Part shown: in pieces, positions 17,620 to 25,721 of the stretch
Numbering within the stretch: the stretch's first letter is position 1
How the letters are laid out: each line of letters begins with the position of its first letter
Origin: JACDCP01 sp050740235
Lineage (GTDB): Bacteria > Pseudomonadota > Gammaproteobacteria > Steroidobacterales > JACDCP01
Length of the DNA stretch: 32,369 nucleotides
Assembly: GCA_050740235.1 (NCBI GenBank)
Contig: JBOIDB010000010.1
Location: 1 to 32,369, forward strand
Direction: 5' to 3'
The notes under the pieces: generated by a model
What the model was told of the DNA's origin: nothing
Database searches by the model: none
Seen by the model: the letters and a program-made list of their open reading frames with translations, nothing else
Made by a program: the position numbers and the translations under genes

Positions 17620-18885
17620 TCAGAGCACCCTCTCGAGCACCTCGATGAGCCGGTCGATCTCACCGGCCGTGTTGTAGTGAGCCAGCGAGACGCGCGTGAC
17701 GCCGGCTTGCCCGAGACCCAGCGCCCGCATCATCCGCAGGGCGTAGAAATGACCGTGACGGATGCCGATGTCGTGCCGGTCGGCGGCGGCGACGACCTCC
17801 GCCGGCTGCCTGCCGCGCGCGGTGAAAGAGACGATCGGCAGCCGTCGCGCATCGGCCCGGCGGTTGCCGATGATCGTGACGCCGGGCTTGCCGTGCAGAT
17901 AATCGAGCAGGCGGCCGGCGAGCCGCGTTTCATGGGCGGTGATCGCCATGAAAGCCCGCGCGAGCCGCTCAGCCTCGCCCGCCGTTTCGCCATGGCGGGC
18001 GCCGAGCTCCGCGAGATACGCCGCAATATTGCGCGCGCCCCAGGCGAGCTCGTAGGCGAAGGCGCCCGGTTCGAGCTTCCAGGGCAGCTTTTCGTGACCG
18101 ACGTCCATGTGATTGATATTGGCCAGCGATTCGAGCCGTTCGCGCTTGCCGTACATGAGCGCGAGGTGAGGACCGAAGCATTTGTAGAGGCTGAGCACGT
18201 AGTAATCGGCGTCCAGCTGCACGACGTCGGTCAATCGGTGCGGCACGACGGCAACGCCGTCCAGGCAGACTTCGGCGCCGTGCTCGTGCGCGATGCGGAT
18301 GGCGTCGCGCGCGCGCGTGAGCGTGCCCGTGATGTTCGTCGCCTGCGTGAAGCACACGAGCCGCGTGCGCGCGCTCATCAGGTTTTCGAGATCGTCGAGC
18401 TCCAGGTCGAGGCTGTCGCGGTTGACATGCCAGACACGGATGACCACGCCTCGCCGCGCCAGCCTGAGCCAGGGCGTGATATTGGACTCGTGATCGGCCT
18501 CGCTCACGATGATCTCGTCGCCGGAAACGAGGCTGTCGCGCTTCGCGTCGGCCAGTCGGCGCAACAGCGCCGTCGAGGATGCGCCGAGCAGGATTTCCTC
18601 CGGCTGCACCGCGCCGATTTTGCCGCCGCCCACGAGCAGCGCGAGCGCAGCGCGCGCGGCCTGCATGCGTCGGGCCGCCTCGGCGGATGCGGCGTAGCTG
18701 GCGCCCAGCTGCACGGGACAGCGGCGCATGTAGTCCGATACGTCGGCCACGACGCGCTCGAGCACCAGCGAGCCGCCAGCGTTGTCGAGAAATACGCTCT
18801 CACCGTCCAGACCGGCGAACTGCGCGCGCGCAAACGCCGCATCGAACGCGATATCGTCCGGTCTGAAGGAAGGGGAAATCGTCAC
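17620..18885 (-). CDS. Class V aminotransferase (cysteine desulfurase-like)
   Basis: PLP-dependent fold type I enzyme, 421 residues, similar to the VC1184 subgroup of cysteine desulfurase-like proteins. The PLP lysine is Lys235 in YVLSLYKCFGP, with Asp209 in CLDGVAVVPH and His132 in EADHES supporting the cofactor. The segment where SufS carries its catalytic cysteine (RTGHHCA) reads RHGHFYA, so the persulfide-forming Cys is missing and a true desulfurase role is doubtful. I start at GTG 18885 (VTISPSFRPDD); the frame is open upstream, but those codons run into the divergent pmbA. TATTAT ends six bases before this GTG. Confidence 0.85.
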   Translation of the reverse strand: MTISPSFRPDDIAFDAAFARAQFAGLDGESVFLDNAGGSLVLERVVADVSDYMRRCPVQLGASYAASAEAARRMQAARAALALLVGGGKIGAVQPEEILLGASSTALLRRLADAKRDSLVSGDEIIVSEADHESNITPWLRLARRGVVIRVWHVNRDSLDLELDDLENLMSARTRLVCFTQATNITGTLTRARDAIRIAHEHGAEVCLDGVAVVPHRLTDVVQLDADYYVLSLYKCFGPHLALMYGKRERLESLANINHMDVGHEKLPWKLEPGAFAYELAWGARNIAAYLAELGARHGETAGEAERLARAFMAITAHETRLAGRLLDYLHGKPGVTIIGNRRADARRLPIVSFTARGRQPAEVVAAADRHDIGIRHGHFYALRMMRALGLGQAGVTRVSLAHYNTAGEIDRLIEVLERVL

Positions 18886-18891
18886 GGGGCC

Positions 18892-18897
18892 ATAATA
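18892..18897 (-). promoter_or_regulatory. -10 box six bases before the aminotransferase GTG
   Basis: TATTAT on the minus strand is separated by six bases from GTG 18885, so transcription would begin at about the start codon. No good -35 is visible at 16-18 bp. Moderate support only, helped by similar geometry at other genes in the window. Confidence 0.35.
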
Positions 18898-18934
18898 CGC
18901 GACTCGCGCTGCGTCATGAGATAGGCTTCCCCGT

Positions 18935-20284
18935 ATGAACGGAGCTCCGATCACAGCGCCGGCGCTCGGGCGCGAGGCTCTCGAAACCCTGGTCGCCGAC
19001 GTGCTCGCGCACGCGAAGGCCTGCGGCGCCGACCAGGCCGAGGCCGGCGCGAGCCTGGACAACGGCCTCACCGCCAACGTGCGCCTCGGCGAAGTCGACA
19101 CGCTCGAGTATCAGCGCGATCGCGGCCTCGGCGTCACGGTCTACTTCGGCCGCCGCAAAGGCTCGGCCAGCACGGCCGACCTGAGCCCGGACGCATTGCG
19201 CGTGACGGTGCAGAAAGCCTGCTCGATCGCGCGCTTCACGGCCGAGGACGAGTGCGCGGGATTGGCCGACGCCGAGCGCATGGCGACCGAGGTTCCCGAT
19301 CTCGATCTATGCCATCCCTGGCCGCTGACACCGGAGGATGCGATCGAGCTTGCGACGAGTTGCGAAGCGGCTGCCCTGGAGGTCGATGACCGCATCGACA
19401 ACTCCGAGGGCGCGTCGTTGAGCACGCATCAGGGCTTGCGCGCCTACGGCAATTCGCATGGCTTCATCGGCAGCTTCGAGCGCACCCGGCACGATCTGAG
19501 CTGCGCCGTGCTCGGCCGCGACGAAAACGGCATGCAGCGCGATTACTGGTATACCTCGGCGCGCGCGCCGGAGGAGCTCGACGAAGTTGCCAGCGTGGGC
19601 CGGCGGGCGGCGCAGCGGACGCTGCAGCGGCTCGGCTCGCGCAAGATCGCGACTTGCACGGCGCCGGTGCTGTTCGCGGCGGAAATCGCCCGCGGGCTGC
19701 TCGGGCATTTCCTGACGGCGATTCGCGGCGGCAGTCAGTACCGCCGCGCGTCGTTCCTGCTGGACGCTGAGGGCCGGCAGGTGTTTCCCTCGTTCGTCGC
19801 TATCGACGAGCGGCCGCATATCCCCAGGGCGTCCGCGAGCGCGCCGTTCGATGCCGAGGGGGTCGCGACTTGCGATCGGGCGCTGGTCGCCGGCGGCATC
19901 CTGCAAGGTTACGTGCTCGACAGCTATGCCGCGCGCAAGCTCAACCGCGAAACCACCGGCAACGCGGGCGGCGTGCACAATCTCGTCGTCTCCGACACCG
20001 GCCAGGACCGCGACGCGCTGCTTCGCGCCATGCATCGTGGACTCCTCGTCACGGAGCTGATGGGGCAGGGCGTCAACGGCGTGACGGGCGATTACTCACG
20101 CGGAGCGGCGGGTTTCTGGGTCGAGGACGGCAGGCTCGCCTTTCCGGTGCACGAGATCACGATCGCCGGCAACCTGCGCGATATGTTCGCGGGCATCGTC
20201 GCCATCGGCACCGACACCGACACGCGCGGCGCGGTGCGCACGGGCTCCATCCTCGTCGAACGGATGACGATAGCCGGGGCCTGA
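18935..20284 (+). CDS. pmbA: Metalloprotease-associated protein PmbA (TldE)
   Basis: Partner of TldD in the cytoplasmic TldD-TldE protease; it shapes the substrate channel but carries no HExxxH motif, and none is seen here. The 449 residues are family-sized. Signatures include RGLGVTVYFGRRKGSAST, DNSEGASLS, a central SFLLDAEGRQVFP, and the C-terminal GVNGVTGDYSRGAAGFWVEDG and DMFAGIVAIG. It diverges from the aminotransferase gene across 49 bp and lies 4.8 kb from tldD. Its stop is 20 bp from the convergent yihY stop. Confidence 0.95.
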   Translation: MNGAPITAPALGREALETLVADVLAHAKACGADQAEAGASLDNGLTANVRLGEVDTLEYQRDRGLGVTVYFGRRKGSASTADLSPDALRVTVQKACSIARFTAEDECAGLADAERMATEVPDLDLCHPWPLTPEDAIELATSCEAAALEVDDRIDNSEGASLSTHQGLRAYGNSHGFIGSFERTRHDLSCAVLGRDENGMQRDYWYTSARAPEELDEVASVGRRAAQRTLQRLGSRKIATCTAPVLFAAEIARGLLGHFLTAIRGGSQYRRASFLLDAEGRQVFPSFVAIDERPHIPRASASAPFDAEGVATCDRALVAGGILQGYVLDSYAARKLNRETTGNAGGVHNLVVSDTGQDRDALLRAMHRGLLVTELMGQGVNGVTGDYSRGAAGFWVEDGRLAFPVHEITIAGNLRDMFAGIVAIGTDTDTRGAVRTGSILVERMTIAGA

Positions 20285-20304
20285 ACCGGGCCGGCAGCCC
20301 GATC

Positions 20305-21618
20305 TCAGCGATCTTTTCGCGTGATGATATCCTTCAACGTGCGCTCGGCGAGCGCACTTTCGATAGCCGTCTGCAAATCGCCGATGATGTCGTCGACGGA
20401 CTCGACGGACCGCGCTCGTGTCAGCGTATGGTCTTCGCTGTCGCCGCGCACCGCGGCCATGATATCGCCGAGTTGCAGGACCTCTGAATCGCGGCCCGGC
20501 AGCAGTCGGCCGTTGTCCGCCTTGATGACGAGCCCGTGCCGGCTGAGCGCCGCGAGCACTCCGCCGATGACGTTTCCGCTCAGGCCGAGCTCGTGATTGA
20601 GATCGTCCGGGGTCAGCTCCGGTTCGGTGGAGCGGTGGCGCCGGCCGATGTGATACATGATCAGCAGCGCCAACCGCTCGCGCGCGCGGTTGTTGAGCAG
20701 CACGGGCCGGTGGCCGATGCGCAGGAATTCCGGATGCTGATGATAGAAGGCGATCTGCGCGCCGAGCAGCAGAATGAACCAGTTCAGGTACACCCAGATC
20801 ATGGCGAGTATGACGATGGCGAAGCCGGAGTAGATGGCGGCGTATTGCGTCGACGAGGCGACGAACGAGCGGAAGAAGAAGCCGACGATCAGCCACAGGA
20901 TGCCGGCGGTGACGCCACCGGTCAGCGCGGACCGGAGACGCACGCGCGTGTTGGTCACGAAAATATAGAAGAACGTGAACGCGCTGCTGATCAGGATCAG
21001 CGGCATGAACCCCCCGACGATGACCAGGATGCTGCCGACGGGCTCGATCGACAGCACGCGGTCGACGATTCTGTTGTTGCCGATCGACGCTACGATCCCG
21101 ATCGCGGAGAACATGAGCAGCGGACCGACCAGGATGACGCTCAGGTAATCGCTGAACCGACGGGCGATGCTGCGTGGATGATCCACGCGCCAGACGTAGT
21201 TGAAGCCGCCTTCGACTTTCTGCACCAGCGAGATGACCGTGTAGATGAGGAAGCCGAGACCCAGCGCGCCCAGCACGCCGACCTGCATGTTGTCGACGAA
21301 ATTGATGACGTTGTTGACGATCTGGCCGCCCCGCTCGCCGAGCGGCTCGGCGAATCGCTCGAGGAACGGCCGCACCTGATTATGGACGCCGAAGCCCTTG
21401 AGCACCGAGAAGCTGAACGCGAGCAGCGGGACGATGGACAGCAGCGTGGTGTACACGAGGCTCATCGCGCGCAGGCTGAGCTGGCCTTCGGCGAGATCGC
21501 GGATGATGGCGTAAGTGAAGCGCGCAATGCGTACCGCGCGGCCGTGCCACCAGTCCAGCTGCTCCGGCTCGCGGCCCCAGATTTCGGCTCTGATCCTGTT
21601 GAGAATGCCTTGCAACAT
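20305..21618 (-). CDS. YihY/BrkB family inner-membrane protein
   Basis: Integral membrane protein of the YihY (UPF0761/BrkB) family, function unsettled; some members were once called RNase BN in error. Of 437 residues, the first ~295 hold six likely helices (about 53-74, 114-134, 160-180, 197-222, 232-250 and 262-290), with LSLRAMSLVYTTLLSIVPLL typical of the family. The last ~140 residues are soluble; 310-375 look like a winged helix (LTPDDLNHELGLSGNVIGGVL) followed by an acidic tail. E. coli YihY is about 290 residues, so this extension is extra. A GGGGAA ribosome site precedes ATG 21618. Confidence 0.88.
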   Translation of the reverse strand: MLQGILNRIRAEIWGREPEQLDWWHGRAVRIARFTYAIIRDLAEGQLSLRAMSLVYTTLLSIVPLLAFSFSVLKGFGVHNQVRPFLERFAEPLGERGGQIVNNVINFVDNMQVGVLGALGLGFLIYTVISLVQKVEGGFNYVWRVDHPRSIARRFSDYLSVILVGPLLMFSAIGIVASIGNNRIVDRVLSIEPVGSILVIVGGFMPLILISSAFTFFYIFVTNTRVRLRSALTGGVTAGILWLIVGFFFRSFVASSTQYAAIYSGFAIVILAMIWVYLNWFILLLGAQIAFYHQHPEFLRIGHRPVLLNNRARERLALLIMYHIGRRHRSTEPELTPDDLNHELGLSGNVIGGVLAALSRHGLVIKADNGRLLPGRDSEVLQLGDIMAAVRGDSEDHTLTRARSVESVDDIIGDLQTAIESALAERTLKDIITRKDR

Positions 21619-21858
21619 GCTTCCCCAGTGTGCCGCGGGCGGCCCGCAGCCGGCGCAGGGATAATCGCATCAATGCCGTGCGGGCGGCAATGTGCTCGAC
21701 ACGGCCAGTCTTACAGGAAGGATTGTAAGCCGGGCGGGCGCGCTGCAGGCAGCGGGAGAGTTTCGAGCGCCTGCACTGGCACGCTCATTGCATCGTCGCA
21801 TGCCATCAACGCCGCAGCCGTTGCTGTGGACTCATCCATACGATCGTGAGGGATTCCG

Positions 21859-22092
21859 ATGGCGAAATGCGAAGTCTGCGAGAACGACTACGACAAGTCG
21901 TTCGAGATTGTCATGGACGGCCGCACGCACGTATTCGACAGCTTCGAATGCGCGATACACGAGCTTGCGCCGACCTGCCAGCAATGCGGTGTGCGCATCA
22001 TCGGCCACGGCCTGGAGGCCGGCGGCATATTCTTCTGCTGTAATCATTGCGCCGAGGGCTATGGGGTGGAGGAGCTGAGAGACCGCGTCTGA
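21859..22092 (+). CDS. Small Cys-rich metal-binding protein
   Basis: 77 residues with eight cysteines and several histidines: CEVC at 4-7, then FECAIH, TCQQC, FFCC and NHC. The spacing suggests one or two zinc sites. Proteins of this kind (MAKCEVCxNDYDK ... FDSFECAIHxLAPTC) are often annotated as prokaryotic metallothionein-like; I recognise the family but know of no proven role. GAGGG lies seven bases before ATG 21859. The YqaE-like gene begins 12 bp downstream, so the two probably form a small operon. The 240 bp upstream contain no gene; a CTTACA/TGTAAG dyad occurs at 21710-21729. Confidence 0.8.
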   Translation: MAKCEVCENDYDKSFEIVMDGRTHVFDSFECAIHELAPTCQQCGVRIIGHGLEAGGIFFCCNHCAEGYGVEELRDRV

Positions 22093-22104
22093 CGGCCGGG
22101 CCGC

Positions 22105-22263
22105 ATGGATATCATCCGGATCATCTGTGCCATTCTGCTCCCGCCGCTCGGCGTGTTTCTCCAGGTCGGCATCGGCCCGCAGTTCTGGCTCAACATCCTG
22201 CTGACGCTGCTGGGCTACATTCCCGGCATCGTGCATGCGGTGTGGATCATCGCGACGCGCTGA
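22105..22263 (+). CDS. YqaE/Pmp3 family small membrane protein
   Basis: A 52-residue proteolipid. It starts MDIIRIICAILLPPLGVFLQ and continues with a second hydrophobic segment, WLNILLTLLGYIPGIVHAVW, which is the classic UPF0057/Pmp3 pattern of two membrane helices. Members are stress-linked (salt, membrane potential) in bacteria, yeast and plants; the mechanism is unclear. It starts 12 bp after the Cys-rich gene and its last 17 bases overlap the end of the convergent purC gene. Confidence 0.9.
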   Translation: MDIIRIICAILLPPLGVFLQVGIGPQFWLNILLTLLGYIPGIVHAVWIIATR

Positions 22264-23149
22264 TTGTCAGCAAGCGCAATGCCTCGCGGTATTTCTCGCT
22301 CGTGCGGCGGATGACCTCCGCCGGCAGACGCGGGGCCGGCGGCTGCTTGTTCCAGTCGAGCGTCTCGAGATAATCGCGCACGTACTGCTTGTCGAAGCTC
22401 GGCGGACTGGCGCCGGGCCGATACAGATCCAGCGGCCAGAAGCGCGATGAATCCGGTGTCAGCGCCTCGTCGATGAGCACGAGCGTGCCGGCGTCGTCGA
22501 CGGCGAATTCGAACTTCGTATCGGCGATGATGATACCGCGCTCCAGAGCGTGGCTAGCTGCGAACTCGTACAGTCGGAACGACGCGTCACGTATCTTCTC
22601 CGCCACTTCCGGGCCGATCAATTCGACGACCCGGCCGAAGCCGATGTTCTCGTCGTGCGCGCCGCGCTCGGCCTTGGTTGCAGGCGTGAACAGCGGCTCG
22701 GGAAGCCGGTCCGCCATGCGCAGGCCGGCCGGCAGCGCAATGTCGCAGAGCCGGCCGGTCGCCTGATAATCCTTCCATCCCGAGCCGATCAGGTAGCCGC
22801 GCACGACGGCCTCGATCGGCAGCGGCTTCAGACGCCGCACCACGACCGCGCGGTCCTCCAGCGGCGCGCGCTGCGCCGCATCTGGCACGGCCGCCTCGAG
22901 CGTCATATCGCTCGAGTGATTCGGCACAAGCGATGCGGTCTGCCGAAACCAGAAGTTCGAGATCGCGGTCAATACCCGGCCCTTGTCGGGTATCGGGTCG
23001 GGCAGCACGACATCGAACGCCGACAGGCGGTCGGTCGCGACGATCAGCAGATGCCGGTCGTCGACAACATAGATATCGCGTACCTTGCCGCGGGCAATGC
23101 GCGGCAGGCTGACGAGCGCGGACTCGAACAGCGTCCCGGCCTGCGGCAT
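22247..23149 (-). CDS. purC: Phosphoribosylaminoimidazole-succinocarboxamide synthase
   Basis: SAICAR synthetase; it couples aspartate to CAIR with ATP, the step right after PurE/PurK in purine synthesis. At 300 residues it is the longer, ADE1-like form rather than the ~237-residue E. coli form. Motifs are GKVRDIY (21-27), SAFDVVLPDPIPDKG, VVRGYLIGSGWKDYQ, IIADTKFEFA and DEALTPDSSRFWP. The start is ATG 23149 (MPQAGTLFESAL); the 49 upstream codons look non-coding. An 18-bp GC-only dyad lies nine bases before the start (23158-23175). Confidence 0.95.
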   Translation of the reverse strand: MPQAGTLFESALVSLPRIARGKVRDIYVVDDRHLLIVATDRLSAFDVVLPDPIPDKGRVLTAISNFWFRQTASLVPNHSSDMTLEAAVPDAAQRAPLEDRAVVVRRLKPLPIEAVVRGYLIGSGWKDYQATGRLCDIALPAGLRMADRLPEPLFTPATKAERGAHDENIGFGRVVELIGPEVAEKIRDASFRLYEFAASHALERGIIIADTKFEFAVDDAGTLVLIDEALTPDSSRFWPLDLYRPGASPPSFDKQYVRDYLETLDWNKQPPAPRLPAEVIRRTSEKYREALRLLTISASR

Positions 23150-23316
23150 CAGGGCAGCGGCCCGGTGCCGGGCCGGGACTCTCCTGCTACCATCGCTTTT
23201 CTTTCCCGCATCCGCATGCCGATGAGTCGTCGAACAGCGCGAAGTCTTGCAGTCGCCGCCGGAGCCGGTCAAGTCGTCCGGCTGCGTGCATCGCAAGCGC
23301 GCCCATCGCGCGCCTG

Positions 23317-24132
23317 ATGATCTGGGGCAAGCTCATCGGCGGGCTACTCGGCCTGCTGCTGCTCGGCGGGTGGGGCCTGCTGATTGGCGTCATCATCGGC
23401 CATCAGTTCGATCGCGGTCTCGAGCGCAGCCTGCGCGGCGGCGCCGGATCCGCGGCAGGATGGTCGGCGCGCGTCGACCCGCGGCGCATCCAGGATTCGT
23501 TTTTCCGCGCCACTTTCTCGGTCATGGGCCATGTCGCGAAAGCCGACGGGCGCGTGTCCGAGGACGAGATCCGGGCGGCACGCGGCGTCATGTATCACAT
23601 GCGCCTGTCGCCCGAGCAGGTGCAGGCCGCTATCGAGCATTTCACGGCGGGCAAGCAGCCGGAGTTCTCGCTCGATCGGATGGTCGAGCGCTTCCGGCAG
23701 GCCTGCTTCGGCCGTCGCGAGCTGCTGCGCGCTTTCGTCGAGATCCAGGTGCAGGCGGCGATGGCCGGTGGCGGCATCAGTCAGGTGGAGCGCGAGATCC
23801 TCTGGCGGATCAGCAGCATGCTCGGCCTGTCGCGCGTCGACCTGGCGCAGATCGAAGCGCTCGTGCGCGCGCAGCATGCTTTCCGGAATCGGCGCGCCGG
23901 CACGGCCCCGTCGGCCCGCGATTTCGACGAGGCGTATCAGGTGCTGGGCGTCGAGCGCAACGCGAGCGAGAAGGAGATCAAGACGGCGTACCGCCGCCTC
24001 ATGAATCAGCATCATCCCGACAAGCTGGTGGCGAAAGGCTTGCCCGAGTCGATGATGGAGAACGCGCGCGTGCGCACCCGCGAGATCCGCGCGGCCTACG
24101 ACAAGATCAAGAAGCAGCGCGGCATCAAGTAG
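23317..24132 (+). CDS. djlA: Co-chaperone DjlA
   Basis: Inner-membrane DnaJ-like protein that stimulates DnaK and is tied to envelope stress and capsule signalling in enterics. The 271 residues have one N-terminal transmembrane helix (about 5-28), a TerB-like helical domain (about 60-190, with GHVAKADGRVSEDE) and a C-terminal J domain (about 203-271) with HPD at 233-235. The arrangement is the canonical DjlA one. The gene diverges from purC over 167 bp, in which I see no convincing promoter. Confidence 0.94.
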   Translation: MIWGKLIGGLLGLLLLGGWGLLIGVIIGHQFDRGLERSLRGGAGSAAGWSARVDPRRIQDSFFRATFSVMGHVAKADGRVSEDEIRAARGVMYHMRLSPEQVQAAIEHFTAGKQPEFSLDRMVERFRQACFGRRELLRAFVEIQVQAAMAGGGISQVEREILWRISSMLGLSRVDLAQIEALVRAQHAFRNRRAGTAPSARDFDEAYQVLGVERNASEKEIKTAYRRLMNQHHPDKLVAKGLPESMMENARVRTREIRAAYDKIKKQRGIK

Positions 24133-24220
24133 GGCCGATCTGATATCCGCCCTGCATGGATGGCTATAAGCGATAATCACGGACCGGAACGATACCAAGT
24201 GGCACAAGCTGGAGATCCGC

Positions 24221-24904
24221 ATGCGCGATGATCGCATCGCCCCCTCGATCCTCTCCGCCGATTTTGCCCGGCTCGGCGATGAGGTCGACGCCGTCCTCGC
24301 GGCCGGCGCCGATATGATCCATTTCGACGTGATGGACAATCATTACGTGCCGAACCTGACGGTGGGGCCGGTGGTCTGCCAGGCGCTGCGCGCCTACGGC
24401 GTCGACGCGCCGATCGACGTGCACCTGATGGTCGAGCCCGTCGACCGCATCATTCCCGACTTCGCGGCGGCCGGCGCAAGCTGCCTGAGCATCCATCCGG
24501 AGGCGACACGCCACCTCGACCGCAGCCTCGAGCTCATTCGCGACCTGGGCTGCGATGCCGGTCTGGTATTCAATCCGGCGACGCCGCTCGACTGGCTCGA
24601 ATTCGTCATCGAGCGTGTCGATCTCGTGCTGGTGATGTCCGTCAATCCCGGTTTCGGCGGCCAGAAGTTCATCCCCTCGGCCCTGCGCAAGATCGCCCGC
24701 GCGCGGGCGATCATCGATGCCAGCGGCCGCGATATCCGCCTCGAGGTCGACGGCGGGGTGAAAGTCGACAATATCGCCGAGATTGCCCGGTCCGGCGCGG
24801 ATACGTTCGTCGCCGGCTCGGCGATTTTCGGCAGTAGCGATTACGCCGAAACGATAGCCGCAATGCGCCGCGAGATCGCCCAGGCACGCGAACGCGATTC
24901 CTGA
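24221..24904 (+). CDS. rpe: Ribulose-phosphate 3-epimerase
   Basis: Interconverts ribulose 5-phosphate and xylulose 5-phosphate in the pentose phosphate pathway. The 227-residue TIM barrel begins APSILSADFARLG. Metal and catalytic residues are His34 and Asp36 (IHFDVMDNHYVPN), His68 (DVHLMVE) and Asp177 (LEVDGGV); the phosphate loop is VNPGFGGQKF. GGAG lies five bases before ATG 24221. The isomerase rpiA, acting on the same pool, is also in this window but not adjacent. Confidence 0.96.
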   Translation: MRDDRIAPSILSADFARLGDEVDAVLAAGADMIHFDVMDNHYVPNLTVGPVVCQALRAYGVDAPIDVHLMVEPVDRIIPDFAAAGASCLSIHPEATRHLDRSLELIRDLGCDAGLVFNPATPLDWLEFVIERVDLVLVMSVNPGFGGQKFIPSALRKIARARAIIDASGRDIRLEVDGGVKVDNIAEIARSGADTFVAGSAIFGSSDYAETIAAMRREIAQARERDS

Positions 24905-24907
24905 ACG

Positions 24908-24923
24908 CTCCCTCGCCGGGGAG
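24908..24923. terminator. Possible weak hairpin between convergent rpe and crp
   Basis: CTCCC and GGGAG form a five-base stem around a six-base loop in the 31 bp between the convergent stops. There is no T-run on either side, so this is at best a weak terminator. Confidence 0.25.
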
Positions 24924-24935
24924 GAGGGGAACGAA

Positions 24936-25592
24936 TCAGGCCTTGACCGGAACCGGGCGGGTGTTGTAGACGACGATCGTCTTGCCGTTCGCCGATACCA
25001 GTCCCTGATCCTCGAGCACCTTGAGCACGCGGCCCGCCATCTCACGTGAGCATCCGACCAGTCGGCTGAGTTCCTGGCGGCTGACCTTGATCTGCATCCC
25101 GTCCGGATGGGTCATCGCATCGGGCTCGCTGCACAGATCCATGATGGCGTGGGCGACTCTTCCGGTCACATCGACGAAAGCCAGGTCGCCCAGCTTGCGA
25201 TTCGTGCGGTCCAGGCGGCTCGCGAGCTGCGTGGCCAGCTCGAACACCAGCCCCGGGCTCTCGCTGGCGATCTGGCGGAAGCGCGGATAGGTCATTTCGG
25301 CGATTTCACACTCGCTGCGCGTGCGCACCCACGCGCTGCGGGTCGGTTGCTCGTAAAACAGGCCCATCTCGCCGAAGAACTGCCCCTTGTTCAGGTAGGC
25401 GAGCACCATTTCGTTGCCATCCTCGTCCTCGATCATCACCTCGACGGAACCTTCGACGATGTAATAGAGGATGTCCGGCAGATCACCCGCATGGATGACG
25501 ACTGTCTTGGACGGAATGGTGCGAGTGCGACAGTAGCCGAGGAACCGATTGATCGCCGGCACGTCGCTCAAATGCTTGGGCGGATTATCCAT
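24936..25592 (-). CDS. crp: CRP/Vfr-type cAMP-responsive regulator
   Basis: Global transcription factor; binds cAMP in an N-terminal beta-barrel and DNA through a C-terminal helix-turn-helix. Of 218 residues, the cAMP pocket is conserved: GEMGLF at 74-79 with Glu75, RSAWVR with Arg85 and Ser86, and Thr130/Asn131 on the dimer helix. The recognition helix reads GCSREMAGRVLK, keeping Arg183, Glu184 and Arg188, the three base contacts of E. coli CRP, so a TGTGA-type half-site is expected. Xanthomonad Clp, which lost parts of this pocket, is a less good match. AGGA precedes ATG 25592. Confidence 0.92.
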   Translation of the reverse strand: MDNPPKHLSDVPAINRFLGYCRTRTIPSKTVVIHAGDLPDILYYIVEGSVEVMIEDEDGNEMVLAYLNKGQFFGEMGLFYEQPTRSAWVRTRSECEIAEMTYPRFRQIASESPGLVFELATQLASRLDRTNRKLGDLAFVDVTGRVAHAIMDLCSEPDAMTHPDGMQIKVSRQELSRLVGCSREMAGRVLKVLEDQGLVSANGKTIVVYNTRPVPVKA

Positions 25593-25651
25593 AGCATTTC
25601 CTGCGGGCTCGAGCGCCCGAGCGTTACTGTTTTACTTGATACCCCCCGGAC

Positions 25652-25680
25652 TTTTTAAACTACTCGGCGCAGAAGGGCAA
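25652..25680 (-). promoter_or_regulatory. Possible promoter for crp
   Basis: TTGCCC (25680-25675) and TAAAAA (25657-25652) on the minus strand are 17 bp apart. They lie in the 129-bp gap before the crp start, leaving a leader of about 50 bases. Sequence match only. Confidence 0.35.
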
Positions 25681-25721
25681 GCGCGGCCGATCCTCCCCGA
25701 CCATCCCTCAGGGACCCTGCT

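Noticed and set aside
21710..21729. CTTACA/TGTAAG dyad upstream of the Cys-rich gene
   Set aside because: Only six-base arms with an eight-base gap; such a match arises easily by chance and it is 130 bp from the gene.
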